Assembly: GCF_000717595.1 (NCBI RefSeq)
Contig: NZ_JNZO01000025.1
Coordinates: forward strand, 162,992 to 226,991
DNA: 64,000 nucleotides
Source: Streptomyces flavochromogenes
Lineage (GTDB): Bacteria; Actinomycetota; Actinomycetes; Streptomycetales; Streptomycetaceae
Direction: 5' to 3'
The notes beneath the pieces are model-generated. The model saw only the letters and a program-made list of their open reading frames with translations, made no database searches and was not told where the DNA came from. The translations under genes and the position numbers were made by a program. The number at the start of each line of letters is the position of its first letter. The stretch's first letter is position 1. Positions 1 through 11,227 of the stretch are shown here, in pieces.

Positions 1-1
1 C

Positions 2-121
2 GCCCTGCGGGCCCTGTTCGCGGCCATGCCCCGGCTCCGCCTCGCCCACGGCTTCCGGCCGGTGTGGACCGGCCTCATCACCTGGGCGCCGCGGAGCCTG
101 ATCGTCCGTCCCGGTGGCTGA
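2..121 (+). CDS. 3' end of a gene cut by the window, possibly cytochrome P450
   Basis: The first 120 bases stay open in one frame and end in TGA, giving the last 39 residues of a protein. The tail reads like the C-terminus of a bacterial cytochrome P450: an ALRALF helix, an RLRLA strand, a TGLITW segment and a final RSLIVRP strand. The heme-binding cysteine region lies outside the window, so the assignment rests only on the feel of the C-terminal beta region. Another oxidoreductase cannot be excluded. Confidence 0.4.
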   Translation, partial: ALRALFAAMPRLRLAHGFRPVWTGLITWAPRSLIVRPGG

Positions 122-218
122 TCCCGGGGTGGGAAGGCGTCCGTCCGCTCGCTGCTAAGGTGACGTGCGCTCGTCAAAGAGCGCCCTTTTCTTTACCACT
201 TCCAACGGGGATTCAAAC

Positions 219-710
219 GTGAAGATGCGTCATGTCCGCGCGATCGCTGTCTTCAGCATCGCGGTCGTCGCCCTGACCGGTGCCCGCGGCTCGCACGGCG
301 GCGGCTGCGGCAGCAGCAGCTCCGGCGGTTCGAGCAGCAGCAACCACAACAGCGACAACGACAGCACCTCCGGCGGCACCTCCGGCGGCTCCCTCCCCGG
401 CGGCTCCAGCAGCGCCGACAAGGCCGCCCGCGACGTGACCATCAACGAGTGCAGGTACGACGCGGCGACCAAGAACCTCGTCGCCCGCATCACCGTGAAC
501 AACAGCGGTGCCCTCGACTACGACTACAGCGTCACCATGAAGTTCAAGGGTGACGCCGGCGGCACCGCGGTCCCGGCCACCGCGACCAAGACCGCCATCG
601 CGGTCGCCGCCGGTGCCTCGGCGAGCGCCGAACTGTCCACCTCGTACCCCGGCTCCGGCGACGGATCCGAGTACACCAAGTGCGAGGTCTCGCGAGCCTC
701 CCGCTCCTGA
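219..710 (+). CDS. Small exported Ser/Gly-rich protein
   Basis: I chose the GTG at 219 (163 residues); ATG 225 is also possible, and an in-frame GTG at 165 would add an unlikely N-terminus. A positively charged start (KMRHVR) is followed by a hydrophobic stretch and then a low-complexity Ser/Gly/Asn linker of about 45 residues. The C-terminal domain of about 85 residues has two cysteines (NEC and TKC) and alternating beta-like segments, resembling small immunoglobulin-like extracellular domains. A Cys sits in GGGC after the hydrophobic core, but the -3 position is not Leu, so lipidation is doubtful. Function unknown; it is a familiar type of conserved Streptomyces secreted protein. Confidence 0.7.
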   Translation: MKMRHVRAIAVFSIAVVALTGARGSHGGGCGSSSSGGSSSSNHNSDNDSTSGGTSGGSLPGGSSSADKAARDVTINECRYDAATKNLVARITVNNSGALDYDYSVTMKFKGDAGGTAVPATATKTAIAVAAGASASAELSTSYPGSGDGSEYTKCEVSRASRS

Positions 711-726
711 CGGTCGTCGGCACGGT

Positions 727-752
727 GCGGGACGCCCCCAGAGGCGTCCCGC
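727..752. terminator. Hairpin terminator between convergent genes
   Basis: A perfect 10-bp stem (GCGGGACGCC / GGCGTCCCGC) with a 6-nt loop lies between the 3' ends of the exported protein gene (710) and treY (796). It lacks a long U tract, as is usual in Streptomyces, and can serve both strands. Confidence 0.7.
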
Positions 753-795
753 CTCCCGTGTCCCCGCGCAGTCATGGCGGACGCCGAGCCTCGCC

Positions 796-3174
796 TCACT
801 CCGTCCGCGCCAGCAGCGCCACCGGCCGCTCCGCGAACAGCTCCGCCAGTTTCAGCTCCGTCGCCGGGCCGCCGATGAACTCCCGTACTCCGTCCAGAAC
901 ATCGACCCAGCGGCCCTCCGGCAGGACGAGTTCCGTGTCCTGCCAGCCGCCCGTCTCCCAGAGACGCAGCGGCAGCCGGGTGACGGCGGTGATCACCTCG
1001 TCGGAGCGGCTGAAGGCGAGGCAGTGGGCCGCCGTCGGACCCTCGGCCGTCAGCGGGATGTACGTACCCCGGGCGCCGAAGGCCGCGGGGCGCTCGCGCC
1101 GCAGCCGCAGTGCCGCCCGCACCAGGGCCGTGTGGTCGTCGTCCGCGCCGACCGTGAACAAGGCCCGGTTGTCCGGGTCGACCAGTGCCCGGTACTCCCG
1201 CTCCGTGTTCTGGTACAGCTCCGGCACCCCCGGCATCGTCAGCTGCGTGAGCAGCGCGCCCAGCGCGTGTGCCCGGATGTGCGGCTCCAGGGCGAAGGCC
1301 GCCTCCGAGGCCGCCCGGAGCGGGATGCGGCCGGGACCGGCCGCCGCGAACTCCTCCACCGCCCGCTCGTACTCCGTGTCGGGCTCCGTCCAGCTGGTCC
1401 GAAGCCCGGCCTCCCGTACGGACTTGAGGATCGCCGGGCCGAGCCGTTCCGCATCGGGGGTGCCGAAGCCGAAGGCGGTCTGCCAGGCCGTCCAGGCCAC
1501 GTGCGGGTCCGGCGCCGGCACCCCCGCGACCTCCCCGAGGAGATCCGCCCACACCTGCGGGCACTGCGAGAGGACCGCGATCGCCGCACGGACGTCGGCG
1601 CTGCGCTTGGTGTCGTGCGTGGACAGGACGGTGCCGGTGCCCGGCCAGTCCCGTGCGATCCGCCGGCAGTACGCGTGGAACTCGTCCACCGGCACCGCAG
1701 GGCGCCCCGCGTCACCGCCCACCTCGTTCGCCGAGAGCAGCGGGGTGTACCGGTAGAAGGCCGTGTCCTCCACGGACTTGGCCCGCAGCGCCGACGAGGT
1801 CTGCGCGAACCTTGCCCGGAACGCCCGGTGTTCGGGCCCGTCACCGAGCCTCCCGAGCGCCAGGTCCCGAACGACGTCGACCGCCGCGGCCTCCTCCGGC
1901 ACCGCGAAGGCCGCCTTCGCGCCGCGCGCCGCCTCCGGGGTCAGCACCTCCTCGCCGCCGGTCCGGTAGGGGCGATAGACCGGGACCCGGACGAGGAGTT
2001 CACGCACGGCGGTGCGCAGCGCCCAGGGCGCGTGGTCCCGCAGGGCGGGGTCGGCGGCGCAGACCCGCTCCGCGATCCGGGTCAGGACGGCCGTCTCGGC
2101 GGCCAGGTCGTGGCCGGCCACCTCGTACGCGGCGCGTCGCTCGGTCGCCTCCCAACGGCCGCCCCTGTCGCCCGCCCGGCAGACGAACTCCCGGTACAGA
2201 TCGGTCAGTTCATGGGCGCCGACCGGATCGGTGAACACCCCGTCGACGTGCCGCAGGGCGTCGTACCCGGTGGTGCCGGCGACCGGCCAGGCGGCCGGCA
2301 GGGTCTCGGGGCCGGTGAGGATCTTCTCGACCACCGTCCAGCAGCGCCCGCCGGTGGCCTCGGCGAGCCTCTCCAGGTAGCCCTGGGGGTCGGCGAGTCC
2401 GTCCGGGTGATCGATCCGAAGCCCCTCGACCACCCCGTCCCGGACCAGCTCCACGATCTTCGCGTGGGTCGCCCCGAACACCTCGGGGTCCTCCACCCGT
2501 ACCCCGATCAGCTCCGAGATCGTGAAGAAGCGCCGGTAGTTGAGCTCGGTGCGGGCGAGCCGCCACCAGGCGAGCCGGTACCACTGGGCGTCGAGCAGCT
2601 CGTCGAGCGGCAGCCCCTCCGTGCCCGGCCGCAGCGGGAAGTCCTGGCCGTCCAGGTGCAGCGATCCGTCCGCGACCCGCAGCCGGTCCCGTACCTCGGG
2701 GAGCCGCGCGGGCAGCACCGGGAGCAGCAGCCGGCCGTCCCCCGCTGACCGGTCGATGTCGAACCAGCGGGCGTACGGGGAGCCGGGACCGTCGCGGAGC
2801 ACGGCGCGCAGCGCGTGGTTGTGCCGGGCGGAGGCCGCCATGTGGTTGGGCACCAGGTCGACGACGAGGCCGAGCCCGTGCGCCCGCGCGGTCGCGGCGA
2901 GGGCCCGCAGCCCCTCCTCGCCGCCGAGTTCGGCGCGCACGGACCGGTGGTCGGTGACGTCGTACCCGTGCGTCGAGCCCGGGACCGCCTCCAGGACGGG
3001 GGAGAGATGGAGGTGCGAGACCCCGAGGCCAGCGAGGTGCGGCACGGCCCGCTCGGCCGCCGCGAACGGGAACTCCGGCTGGAGCTGGAGCCGGTAGGTG
3101 GCGGTGGGAAGCGCGGAAAGGGCCGAGGCGGAGGCGGACGGGAGGGAGGCCGGGCCGGACGGGAGGGAGGTCAT
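796..3174 (-). CDS. treY: Maltooligosyl trehalose synthase
   Basis: This 792-residue GH13 enzyme rearranges the reducing-end alpha-1,4 bond of maltooligosaccharides to alpha-1,1, the first step of the TreY-TreZ trehalose route. All GH13 regions are visible: region I VVDLVPNHM (about residues 104-112), region II GLRIDHPDG with nucleophile Asp255, region III VVEKIL with acid/base Glu283, and region IV STHDTKRS. Length fits the family. The ATG at 3174 was chosen because the catalytic barrel starts soon after (YRLQLQPEFPF); upstream in-frame sequence is low-complexity. A -10-like TACGTA lies 7 nt before the ATG, so the mRNA may be leaderless. treZ is not in this window; glgX lies just beyond the MFS gene. 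Confidence 0.95.
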   Translation of the reverse strand: MTSLPSGPASLPSASASALSALPTATYRLQLQPEFPFAAAERAVPHLAGLGVSHLHLSPVLEAVPGSTHGYDVTDHRSVRAELGGEEGLRALAATARAHGLGLVVDLVPNHMAASARHNHALRAVLRDGPGSPYARWFDIDRSAGDGRLLLPVLPARLPEVRDRLRVADGSLHLDGQDFPLRPGTEGLPLDELLDAQWYRLAWWRLARTELNYRRFFTISELIGVRVEDPEVFGATHAKIVELVRDGVVEGLRIDHPDGLADPQGYLERLAEATGGRCWTVVEKILTGPETLPAAWPVAGTTGYDALRHVDGVFTDPVGAHELTDLYREFVCRAGDRGGRWEATERRAAYEVAGHDLAAETAVLTRIAERVCAADPALRDHAPWALRTAVRELLVRVPVYRPYRTGGEEVLTPEAARGAKAAFAVPEEAAAVDVVRDLALGRLGDGPEHRAFRARFAQTSSALRAKSVEDTAFYRYTPLLSANEVGGDAGRPAVPVDEFHAYCRRIARDWPGTGTVLSTHDTKRSADVRAAIAVLSQCPQVWADLLGEVAGVPAPDPHVAWTAWQTAFGFGTPDAERLGPAILKSVREAGLRTSWTEPDTEYERAVEEFAAAGPGRIPLRAASEAAFALEPHIRAHALGALLTQLTMPGVPELYQNTEREYRALVDPDNRALFTVGADDDHTALVRAALRLRRERPAAFGARGTYIPLTAEGPTAAHCLAFSRSDEVITAVTRLPLRLWETGGWQDTELVLPEGRWVDVLDGVREFIGGPATELKLAELFAERPVALLARTE

Positions 3175-4465
3175 GCGAACGTACGTACCCCGCGAGAGGG
3201 CTTCTGTGTCATCGCCCCATGCACCCGTTCGTGTGCATCGCGTTACGTTCGCCCGATGCTCCGGATGTATCGCGACACCCTCTCCCTGCTCGGCCCCGCC
3301 CTGCCGGTCGTCTCCTTCCTCGGTCGGCTGCCCACCGCCATGTGCCAGCTGGGCAGCCTGCTCCTGGTCGCCGAGACGAGCGGCTCCCTCGCCACGGCCG
3401 GACTGGCGGGCGGGGCGCTCGCGGCCGGGCAGACCGTCGGCGGGCCCCTCGTCGGCCGGCTCACCGACCGGCACGGCCAGCGCGGGGTCGTCCTCGCGGC
3501 CTCCCTCGCCAACGCCGTCGCCGTCACCGCCCTGGTCCTCGCCGCGCTCGCCCACGCCCCCACGGCCTGGCTGATGATCCTCGGCGGGCTCGCCGGGGCG
3601 ACCGTCCCCCAGGTCGGGCCGCTCGCCCGGACCCGCTCGGTGGCCCTCGTCCGCCGCTCCGGCGCCGACGACCGGACCGTCGGCACGGTGCTCTCCTTCG
3701 AGGGGACCCTCGACGAGGTGTCCTTCGTCCTCGGTCCGGCGTTCGTCGGACTCGCCGCCGCCCTCGCGCATCCGGCGGCCGCGCTCCTTCTGGCGTCCCT
3801 CCTGCTCGCCGTCTTCGGCACGGCCTTCGCCCTCCACCCGACGGCGCGGGTCACCCTTCCGGAGCCGTCGGCGTCCACCCGTACGGGCGCCGCCGAACGG
3901 ACGCGACTGCCGGGATCCGCGTACGCCCTGCGCGGCACGATGGTCCTCCAGGGCGCCATGTTCGGCGCCTCGCAGGCCGGGATCACCGCGCTCACGGAGG
4001 AGCTCGGCGCGCCCGCCCAGGCCGGTCTCGTCTACGCGGCGATGGGGGTCATGAGCGCCGCCGTCGGTCTCTCCATGGCGGCCGTGCCCGCCCGGATCGG
4101 GCTGACGACCCGCTGGCGCGCGGCGACCGCCGCGCTGGTCGTCCTCTCGGTACCGCTGCTGTTCGTCGGCTCCCTCGGCGCCCTGTACGCGGTCGTGGTC
4201 GTCCTCGGCGCCGCCTACGCCCCGCACCTGATCACCGTCTTCGGGCTCACCGAGCGGGCCGTGCCGGCCGCCCGGCTCGCCGAGTCCATGGCCTTCCTCA
4301 CCAGCGGGGTCGTGGCCGGTCAGGCCCTCGCCCTGGCCGTCTCGGGCAGGCTCGCCGAAGGCCACGGCGCCCCCGCCGCCTTCGCGGTGGCGGTGGGGGC
4401 GGCCGTGGCCTGCGCGCTGCTGTCCTGGACGGTACGGGCGGCGGCGCCCGGTCCCGTACGGGAAC

Positions 4466-6586
<2,121 letters not shown>

Positions 6587-6724
6587 GGATACGACTCTTC
6601 CTCTTCTGTCCGGGTTTTATAGCTGTTCTTCGGCCGAATCCTGCCCGAAAGAGGGGCAACCTCCTAGGACTTCGCCCCGTCCTACCGGGTGACCGCAGAC
6701 CTAGAGGGGGAATGAGGGGGAAGT

Positions 6725-7579
6725 GTGTACGAAATAGCGCGCCGCCACCTGGGGAAGGTGGTGGCCGGAGCGGCCATGGCGGTGACGGGAACGGCCGCCG
6801 CGGTCGCGATCAGCCTGCCGGGGGTATCGGCGGGGGAGGCTCCGCCCAGGGCCGCGGGCGGCACCACGCTCGGCGGTGCCGCCGGTGGGGGCGGGGCGAG
6901 CGGGGAAGCGGAGGGCGCCGGCGCGGCGGAGTCCGGAGCCGGGGCGCAGGCGCAGGGCGCCACGCCCCCGCCGGCGACCGTGGCCCCCGCGGCGGCCGAG
7001 GGGGAGAAGGGCGTGGGAAGCGACCCGCTCACCGACGACGAGCTCGCCCGGGCCGAGACGCTGGCGCTGACCCCGCCCGCCGCCGCCCAGCAGAACGTCG
7101 AGGGCGGCCGGGGACCCCAGCACCTGGGCACCGGGCTCGCCGACCCGCTGCCGGGGGACGGCACGCGCCGCGCCGAGGTCCGCTTCTACGACTACGGACG
7201 GGACGAGCTCATCACCCGGACCGTCAACCTCGCCACCGGGAAGGTCGAGAAGTCCGCAGCGCAGCGCGGGGTCCAGCCCTCCGCCCACCCCGAGGAGCTG
7301 CGCGAGGCCCTGGAGCTGATCCTCGCCGGCCCCCTCGGCAAGGGCGTCAAGGAGGACTACAAGGACGCCACCGGCAAGGAGCTCACCTCCACCGGCCAGT
7401 TGTGGTTCAACGGCGACGTCTACCGCACCTACCGGGAGGCGAACGTGCCCGCGCAGCTCACCCGTTGCGGCGAGCACCGCTGCGTACGGCTCGTCACCAA
7501 GGTCCTCAACGGGGCCTGGATCGACACCCGCGACCTGATCGTCGACCTCTCCGCGAGGACCGTCACCCGCGTCGGCTGA
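6725..7579 (+). CDS. Exported protein with copper amine oxidase N-terminal-type domain
   Basis: A 284-residue protein starting at GTG 6725 behind a GAGGGGG ribosome site. A signal peptide (RRH, hydrophobic core, cleavage near GVSA) is followed by an Ala/Gly-rich linker of about 60 residues. The C-terminal 150 residues carry patterns of the N2/N3 domains of copper amine oxidases: RRAEVRFYDY, VNLATGKVEK, a VQPSAHPEELREA helix and a final DLIVDLSARTVTRV strand. The catalytic domain is absent but is encoded by the next gene 73 bp downstream. I infer that the two act as one assembly. The family resemblance is read by eye and should be checked with profile searches. Confidence 0.65.
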   Translation: MYEIARRHLGKVVAGAAMAVTGTAAAVAISLPGVSAGEAPPRAAGGTTLGGAAGGGGASGEAEGAGAAESGAGAQAQGATPPPATVAPAAAEGEKGVGSDPLTDDELARAETLALTPPAAAQQNVEGGRGPQHLGTGLADPLPGDGTRRAEVRFYDYGRDELITRTVNLATGKVEKSAAQRGVQPSAHPEELREALELILAGPLGKGVKEDYKDATGKELTSTGQLWFNGDVYRTYREANVPAQLTRCGEHRCVRLVTKVLNGAWIDTRDLIVDLSARTVTRVG

Positions 7580-7652
7580 CCACCGCCGCCGGTCCTCTCC
7601 CGCCGCCCCTCGCGGACGGCGGGCCGATCTCCGTACGAGGGAGTACGTTCCC

Positions 7653-9023
7653 ATGTCCACCCCGCACAGCCCGATCACCCGGCGGAAGCGACGCACGCGC
7701 GGCGCCGTCCTGACCGCGGCCGTCCTGCTCGGCACCGCGACCGCCGCCACCGGCCCGGCGACCGGGGCCACCGCGGCCCCCGTACCGGCCCCGACGCGCA
7801 CCCCCGCGGTACCGCCGCCGTCCCCGACGCGCACGCCCGTCACGCCCGAGGCCGACTGCTCCAACGCCTACCGCATCACACAGAAGCTCGACGGCGGCGC
7901 CACCTGGCGCATGTGCTGGCGCTACGACACCGACGCCGGGCTCACGCTCGACAAGGTGACCTACCAGCCGCCCGGCGCGGCCGCCCCCATCAAGGTCCTC
8001 ACCAGCGCCCGGCTCGCCCAGATCCACGTGCCCTACGACGACGGGGTCGCCGAGTACGACGACCTCACCGGCGCGGGCTTCGGCTGGGGCCTGCAGAACC
8101 TCAAGCCGGCCGAGTGCCCCGGCGGCACCCTCACCACGGTCAAGGTGCCCGAGGTCGGCCAGATCAAGGGCCTGTGCACCACCACGCGGGCGCGTGGCCA
8201 CGCCTACCGCATGGCCAGCGACACCGGCGGCAAGGTGTACCAGGCGCAGGCCAAGGACCTGCTCGTCTACACCGTGAACAAGGTCGGCTGGTACGAGTAC
8301 ATTTCCGAATGGCGGTTCTCCGCCGACGGCACCATCGGCGCCAACGTCGGTGCCACCGGCAGCCTCTCGCCCGTCGACTACAACGCCACCGACGGCCGCG
8401 GCTGGCCCATCGGCAAGGGCTCCCGCGCCTACGCCACCAGCCATGCCCACAACGTCTTCTGGAAGCTCGACTTCGGTCTCGACGGCTCCACCAAGGACCG
8501 CGTCGAGCAGTTCGACTCCACCGTCACCGCGCCCGCCCCGGGCGGCGGCGGACCGACCGTGAAGACCAAGCGGACCGTCGTCACCAAGGAGCTCGCCGGC
8601 GACGCCAAGAACATGCGCTGGTGGCGGGTGGTCAGCGGAACCGGCAAGAACGCCGACGGCCACGAGCGCTCGTACGAGATCGTCCCCGGCCACACGGACA
8701 CCCACGCGGGGCGCGGCTTCACCCGGCACGACGTGTACTTCACCCAGGCGCGCGCCTGCGAGAAGTTCGCGAGCAACAACATCGGCAACTGCGCGCCCAA
8801 CGCCGGTGACAGCGTGGACAAGTGGGTCAACGGCGAGACCCTGACCAAACCGTCCGTCTGGGTCAACATCGGGTTCCACCACATCGCCCGGGACGAGGAC
8901 CAGCAGCCCATGCCGGTCCACTGGCAGGGCTTCCAGCTCGCGCCCAGGGACGTAACCGCTATGAATCCGCTCACTCCGTCCGATCTCGCCTCCCAGAACG
9001 GGCAGCCCGATCTGGGGAGTTGA
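7653..9023 (+). CDS. Exported copper amine oxidase-like catalytic domain, degenerate
   Basis: A 456-residue protein with an Arg-rich start, signal peptide (cleavage about residue 42) and Pro-rich linker. The rest follows the copper amine oxidase catalytic fold: VPYDD (126-130), the precursor-Tyr region VGWYEY (211-216), the HxH copper pair His264/His266, a third His near 410 in HIARDED, and the C-terminal PVHWQGFQLAP motif. Two key positions differ. The TPQ consensus T-x-x-N-Y-D/E-Y reads K-V-G-W-Y-E-Y, and the catalytic-base Asp of the FDxGE motif aligns with Thr139. Copper binding looks intact; classical amine oxidation is doubtful. The N-terminal domains of a normal enzyme are missing here but present in the gene upstream. 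Confidence 0.75.
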   Translation: MSTPHSPITRRKRRTRGAVLTAAVLLGTATAATGPATGATAAPVPAPTRTPAVPPPSPTRTPVTPEADCSNAYRITQKLDGGATWRMCWRYDTDAGLTLDKVTYQPPGAAAPIKVLTSARLAQIHVPYDDGVAEYDDLTGAGFGWGLQNLKPAECPGGTLTTVKVPEVGQIKGLCTTTRARGHAYRMASDTGGKVYQAQAKDLLVYTVNKVGWYEYISEWRFSADGTIGANVGATGSLSPVDYNATDGRGWPIGKGSRAYATSHAHNVFWKLDFGLDGSTKDRVEQFDSTVTAPAPGGGGPTVKTKRTVVTKELAGDAKNMRWWRVVSGTGKNADGHERSYEIVPGHTDTHAGRGFTRHDVYFTQARACEKFASNNIGNCAPNAGDSVDKWVNGETLTKPSVWVNIGFHHIARDEDQQPMPVHWQGFQLAPRDVTAMNPLTPSDLASQNGQPDLGS

Positions 9024-9133
9024 GGAAGGAGCCTGACGATCCTGCTGCACCGCCTCCCGCTCGCGGAGTACCCTTCCTTGATCGTTGTCGGACCGGTCGA
9101 CACGGGCGTCCAGGAGCAGAAGGCGGTGCGCGG

Positions 9134-10414
9134 GTGAGCTCGGGAGGTCTGGAGCTGCCCCCAGGGGATCCGGGTCAGGAGAAGGGTCCCGCCGGCCCCG
9201 CCGAGGCCCCGGGCGCGGTCGCGCCGCCGGGCGCCGCGCCGCCCGGCACGGTCACCGTGACCCGGCCGGTGGAGATAGGCGCCGAGCTCGACTGGGACGC
9301 CGAGGCCTGGAGCGAGGTCCGCACCCGCGCCCAGCGCGCGGGACGGGCGTACATCTGGCTGAACCTCGTCGAGCAGCGGCTCCGCGCCGTGGTCGCCGCC
9401 GTCCTGCGGCCCGTGTACGAGCCCGTGCACGGCGAGGAATGGGTGGTGGCCGCGGCGGGCCCTGCGGGCCAGGAGTGGGTGCAGCGGGCGGTCGCCGTGC
9501 GCGAGGTGTCGCGCCGGAAGGGCTATCTGCTCGACCCGGCCGACGACAACGTCCTCAGCTTCCTCACGCTGCCGCAGCTGCGTGAGCTGATGGTGCAGCA
9601 CTGGCCGTGCTTCGAGCCGTACTTCGACGACCGGCGCGAGGTCGAGCTCGCCCTCGACGAGCTGGAGGTCACACGCAACGTGGTCTCCCGCAACCGGGCG
9701 CTCTCGCTGACCGTCCTCGCCCAGTCGGAACGGGCCTCGGCCCGCATCCTGGAGATCCTCGGCAGCGGCGCCGGGGTGCCCTCCGCCGACCGGCTGCCCG
9801 TGGACGCGGTCGAGGACCTCGTCGGGGACCGGTACGCGGACGTGGTCTCCGTCCACCCCGACCGGGTCCGGCTCCAGCGGCAGCTGCCGGCCGAGGACCT
9901 CTTCGGCGGCGCCCGCCGCCTCGACGCCACGGGCATAGGTCTCAATCTGCTCGTGCAGAACTTCTCGGGGCGCCGCATGGTCCGGCTCGCCGAGTCCGGC
10001 TGCCGGACCCGGCTCCTCTTCCTCAACCCCGCGAGCAGCGCGGTGAAGCGCCGCGAGCGCGAACTCGGCCTCAAGAAGGGCGAGCTGAGCCGCTCGGTGG
10101 AGATGAACATCCTCCATATGCGCCGGGTCCGCTCCAAGCTCCGGGACCCGGGCGCCTTCCAGATCCACGTCTTCGACGAGACGCCCCGCTTCACCGCGTA
10201 TCTGGTGGACGGCGACGGACCGGACGGGGTCGGCGTCGTGCAGTCCTATCTGCGCCGGGCCCGGGGCATGGAGGCGCCGGTGCTCGTCCTGCGCGGCGGC
10301 GGACGGAACGTGGTGCGTCACGGCCAGGGCATCCGTGACGGCGATCACGGACTATTCGAGACATACCGGGAGGAATTCGAGTCCGTGTGGCTCGACTCCC
10401 GGCCCGTCTCCTGA
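9134..10414 (+). CDS. SAV2148-type HEPN domain protein
   Basis: A 426-residue protein from GTG 9134, with a GAAGG site upstream. Residues 1-45 are a disordered Pro/Ala segment. Residues about 50-200 are helical and match my memory of the SAV2148 family HEPN domain of Streptomyces. The usual HEPN signature RN-x3-H appears as RNVVSR (181-186), with Arg for His; a second string, RELMVQH (150-156), also fits R-x5-H. The C-terminal part contains LLFLNPASS and FQIHVFDETP strands that resemble phosphatase- or PLD-like effector domains linked to stress sensors. Biological role unknown. Confidence 0.75.
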   Translation: MSSGGLELPPGDPGQEKGPAGPAEAPGAVAPPGAAPPGTVTVTRPVEIGAELDWDAEAWSEVRTRAQRAGRAYIWLNLVEQRLRAVVAAVLRPVYEPVHGEEWVVAAAGPAGQEWVQRAVAVREVSRRKGYLLDPADDNVLSFLTLPQLRELMVQHWPCFEPYFDDRREVELALDELEVTRNVVSRNRALSLTVLAQSERASARILEILGSGAGVPSADRLPVDAVEDLVGDRYADVVSVHPDRVRLQRQLPAEDLFGGARRLDATGIGLNLLVQNFSGRRMVRLAESGCRTRLLFLNPASSAVKRRERELGLKKGELSRSVEMNILHMRRVRSKLRDPGAFQIHVFDETPRFTAYLVDGDGPDGVGVVQSYLRRARGMEAPVLVLRGGGRNVVRHGQGIRDGDHGLFETYREEFESVWLDSRPVS

Positions 10415-10501
10415 CTCTTCGGCGGGGGAGGCCGGGGGTGTTGTCAGTGGTGCGTGCGAGGGTGGTCAGCACCACGGGGGAGATCACGTAAGGAGGACCC
10501 G

Positions 10502-11227
10502 ATGGCTTGGCACGGCGAGACGCTGGTCGGCTTCGACCTGGAGACGACCGGCACCGAACCGCTGGAGGCCCGGATCGTGACCGCCTCGATCATCGAGGTC
10601 GACGGCGGGGGACACGTCACACGCCGGCGGGACTGGCTCGCCGACCCGGGCATCCGCATCCCGGAACAGGCCTCCGCGATCCACGGCATCAGCACCGAGC
10701 GGGCGGCCGCCGAGGGCCGGCCGGTGCGCGAGGTCGCCGACGAGATCGCGAAGGCCCTCGCCGAGTACTGGGAGGACGGCGTCCCGATCGTGGCGTACAA
10801 CGCCTCCTTCGACCTGACGCTGCTCTCCGCCGAGCTGCGCCGGCACGGACTGCCCTCACTCAGCGAACGGCTCGGCGGCGTCCCCATCGGGCCCGTCGTC
10901 GACCCGTACACCATCGACCGGGCCGTCGACCGCTACCGGCGCGGCAAGCGGAACCTCGAAGCAGTCTGCGGGGAGTACGGCGTGGTGCTCGAAGCCGCCC
11001 ACCAGGCCGCCGCCGACGCCCTCGCCGCCGTCCGGGTCGCCGTCGCGATAGCCGAGCGGCACCGCCAGGTCGCCGAACTGAACCCGGCCGAGCTCCACGA
11101 GCGCCAGATCGACTGGTACCGCGCCTGGGCCGAGAACTTCCAGGCCTTCCTGCGCCGCAAGGGCGACACGGAGGCGGTCGTCGAGTCCACGTGGCCCCTG
11201 CGCGAGGCGGTCGCGGTGGCGGGTTAG
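10502..11227 (+). CDS. DnaQ-like 3'-5' exonuclease (DEDDh)
   Basis: A 241-residue protein starting at ATG 10502 with a strong AAGGAGG site. Motif ExoI is GFDLETTG (Asp12, Glu14), ExoII is VAYNASFDLTLL, and ExoIII is the H-x4-D string HQAAADAL, so all DEDDh metal ligands are present. It lacks polymerase or BRCT domains and is the free-standing epsilon-like type, expected to trim 3' ends of DNA or RNA. Its stop overlaps the stop of the convergent hydrolase gene by 4 bp. Confidence 0.9.
   Translation: MAWHGETLVGFDLETTGTEPLEARIVTASIIEVDGGGHVTRRRDWLADPGIRIPEQASAIHGISTERAAAEGRPVREVADEIAKALAEYWEDGVPIVAYNASFDLTLLSAELRRHGLPSLSERLGGVPIGPVVDPYTIDRAVDRYRRGKRNLEAVCGEYGVVLEAAHQAAADALAAVRVAVAIAERHRQVAELNPAELHERQIDWYRAWAENFQAFLRRKGDTEAVVESTWPLREAVAVAG

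Noticed and set aside
230..502. Long Leu/Pro-rich frame antisense to the exported Ser/Gly protein
   Set aside because: It mirrors the codon pattern of the plus-strand gene and shows no domain or ribosome site.
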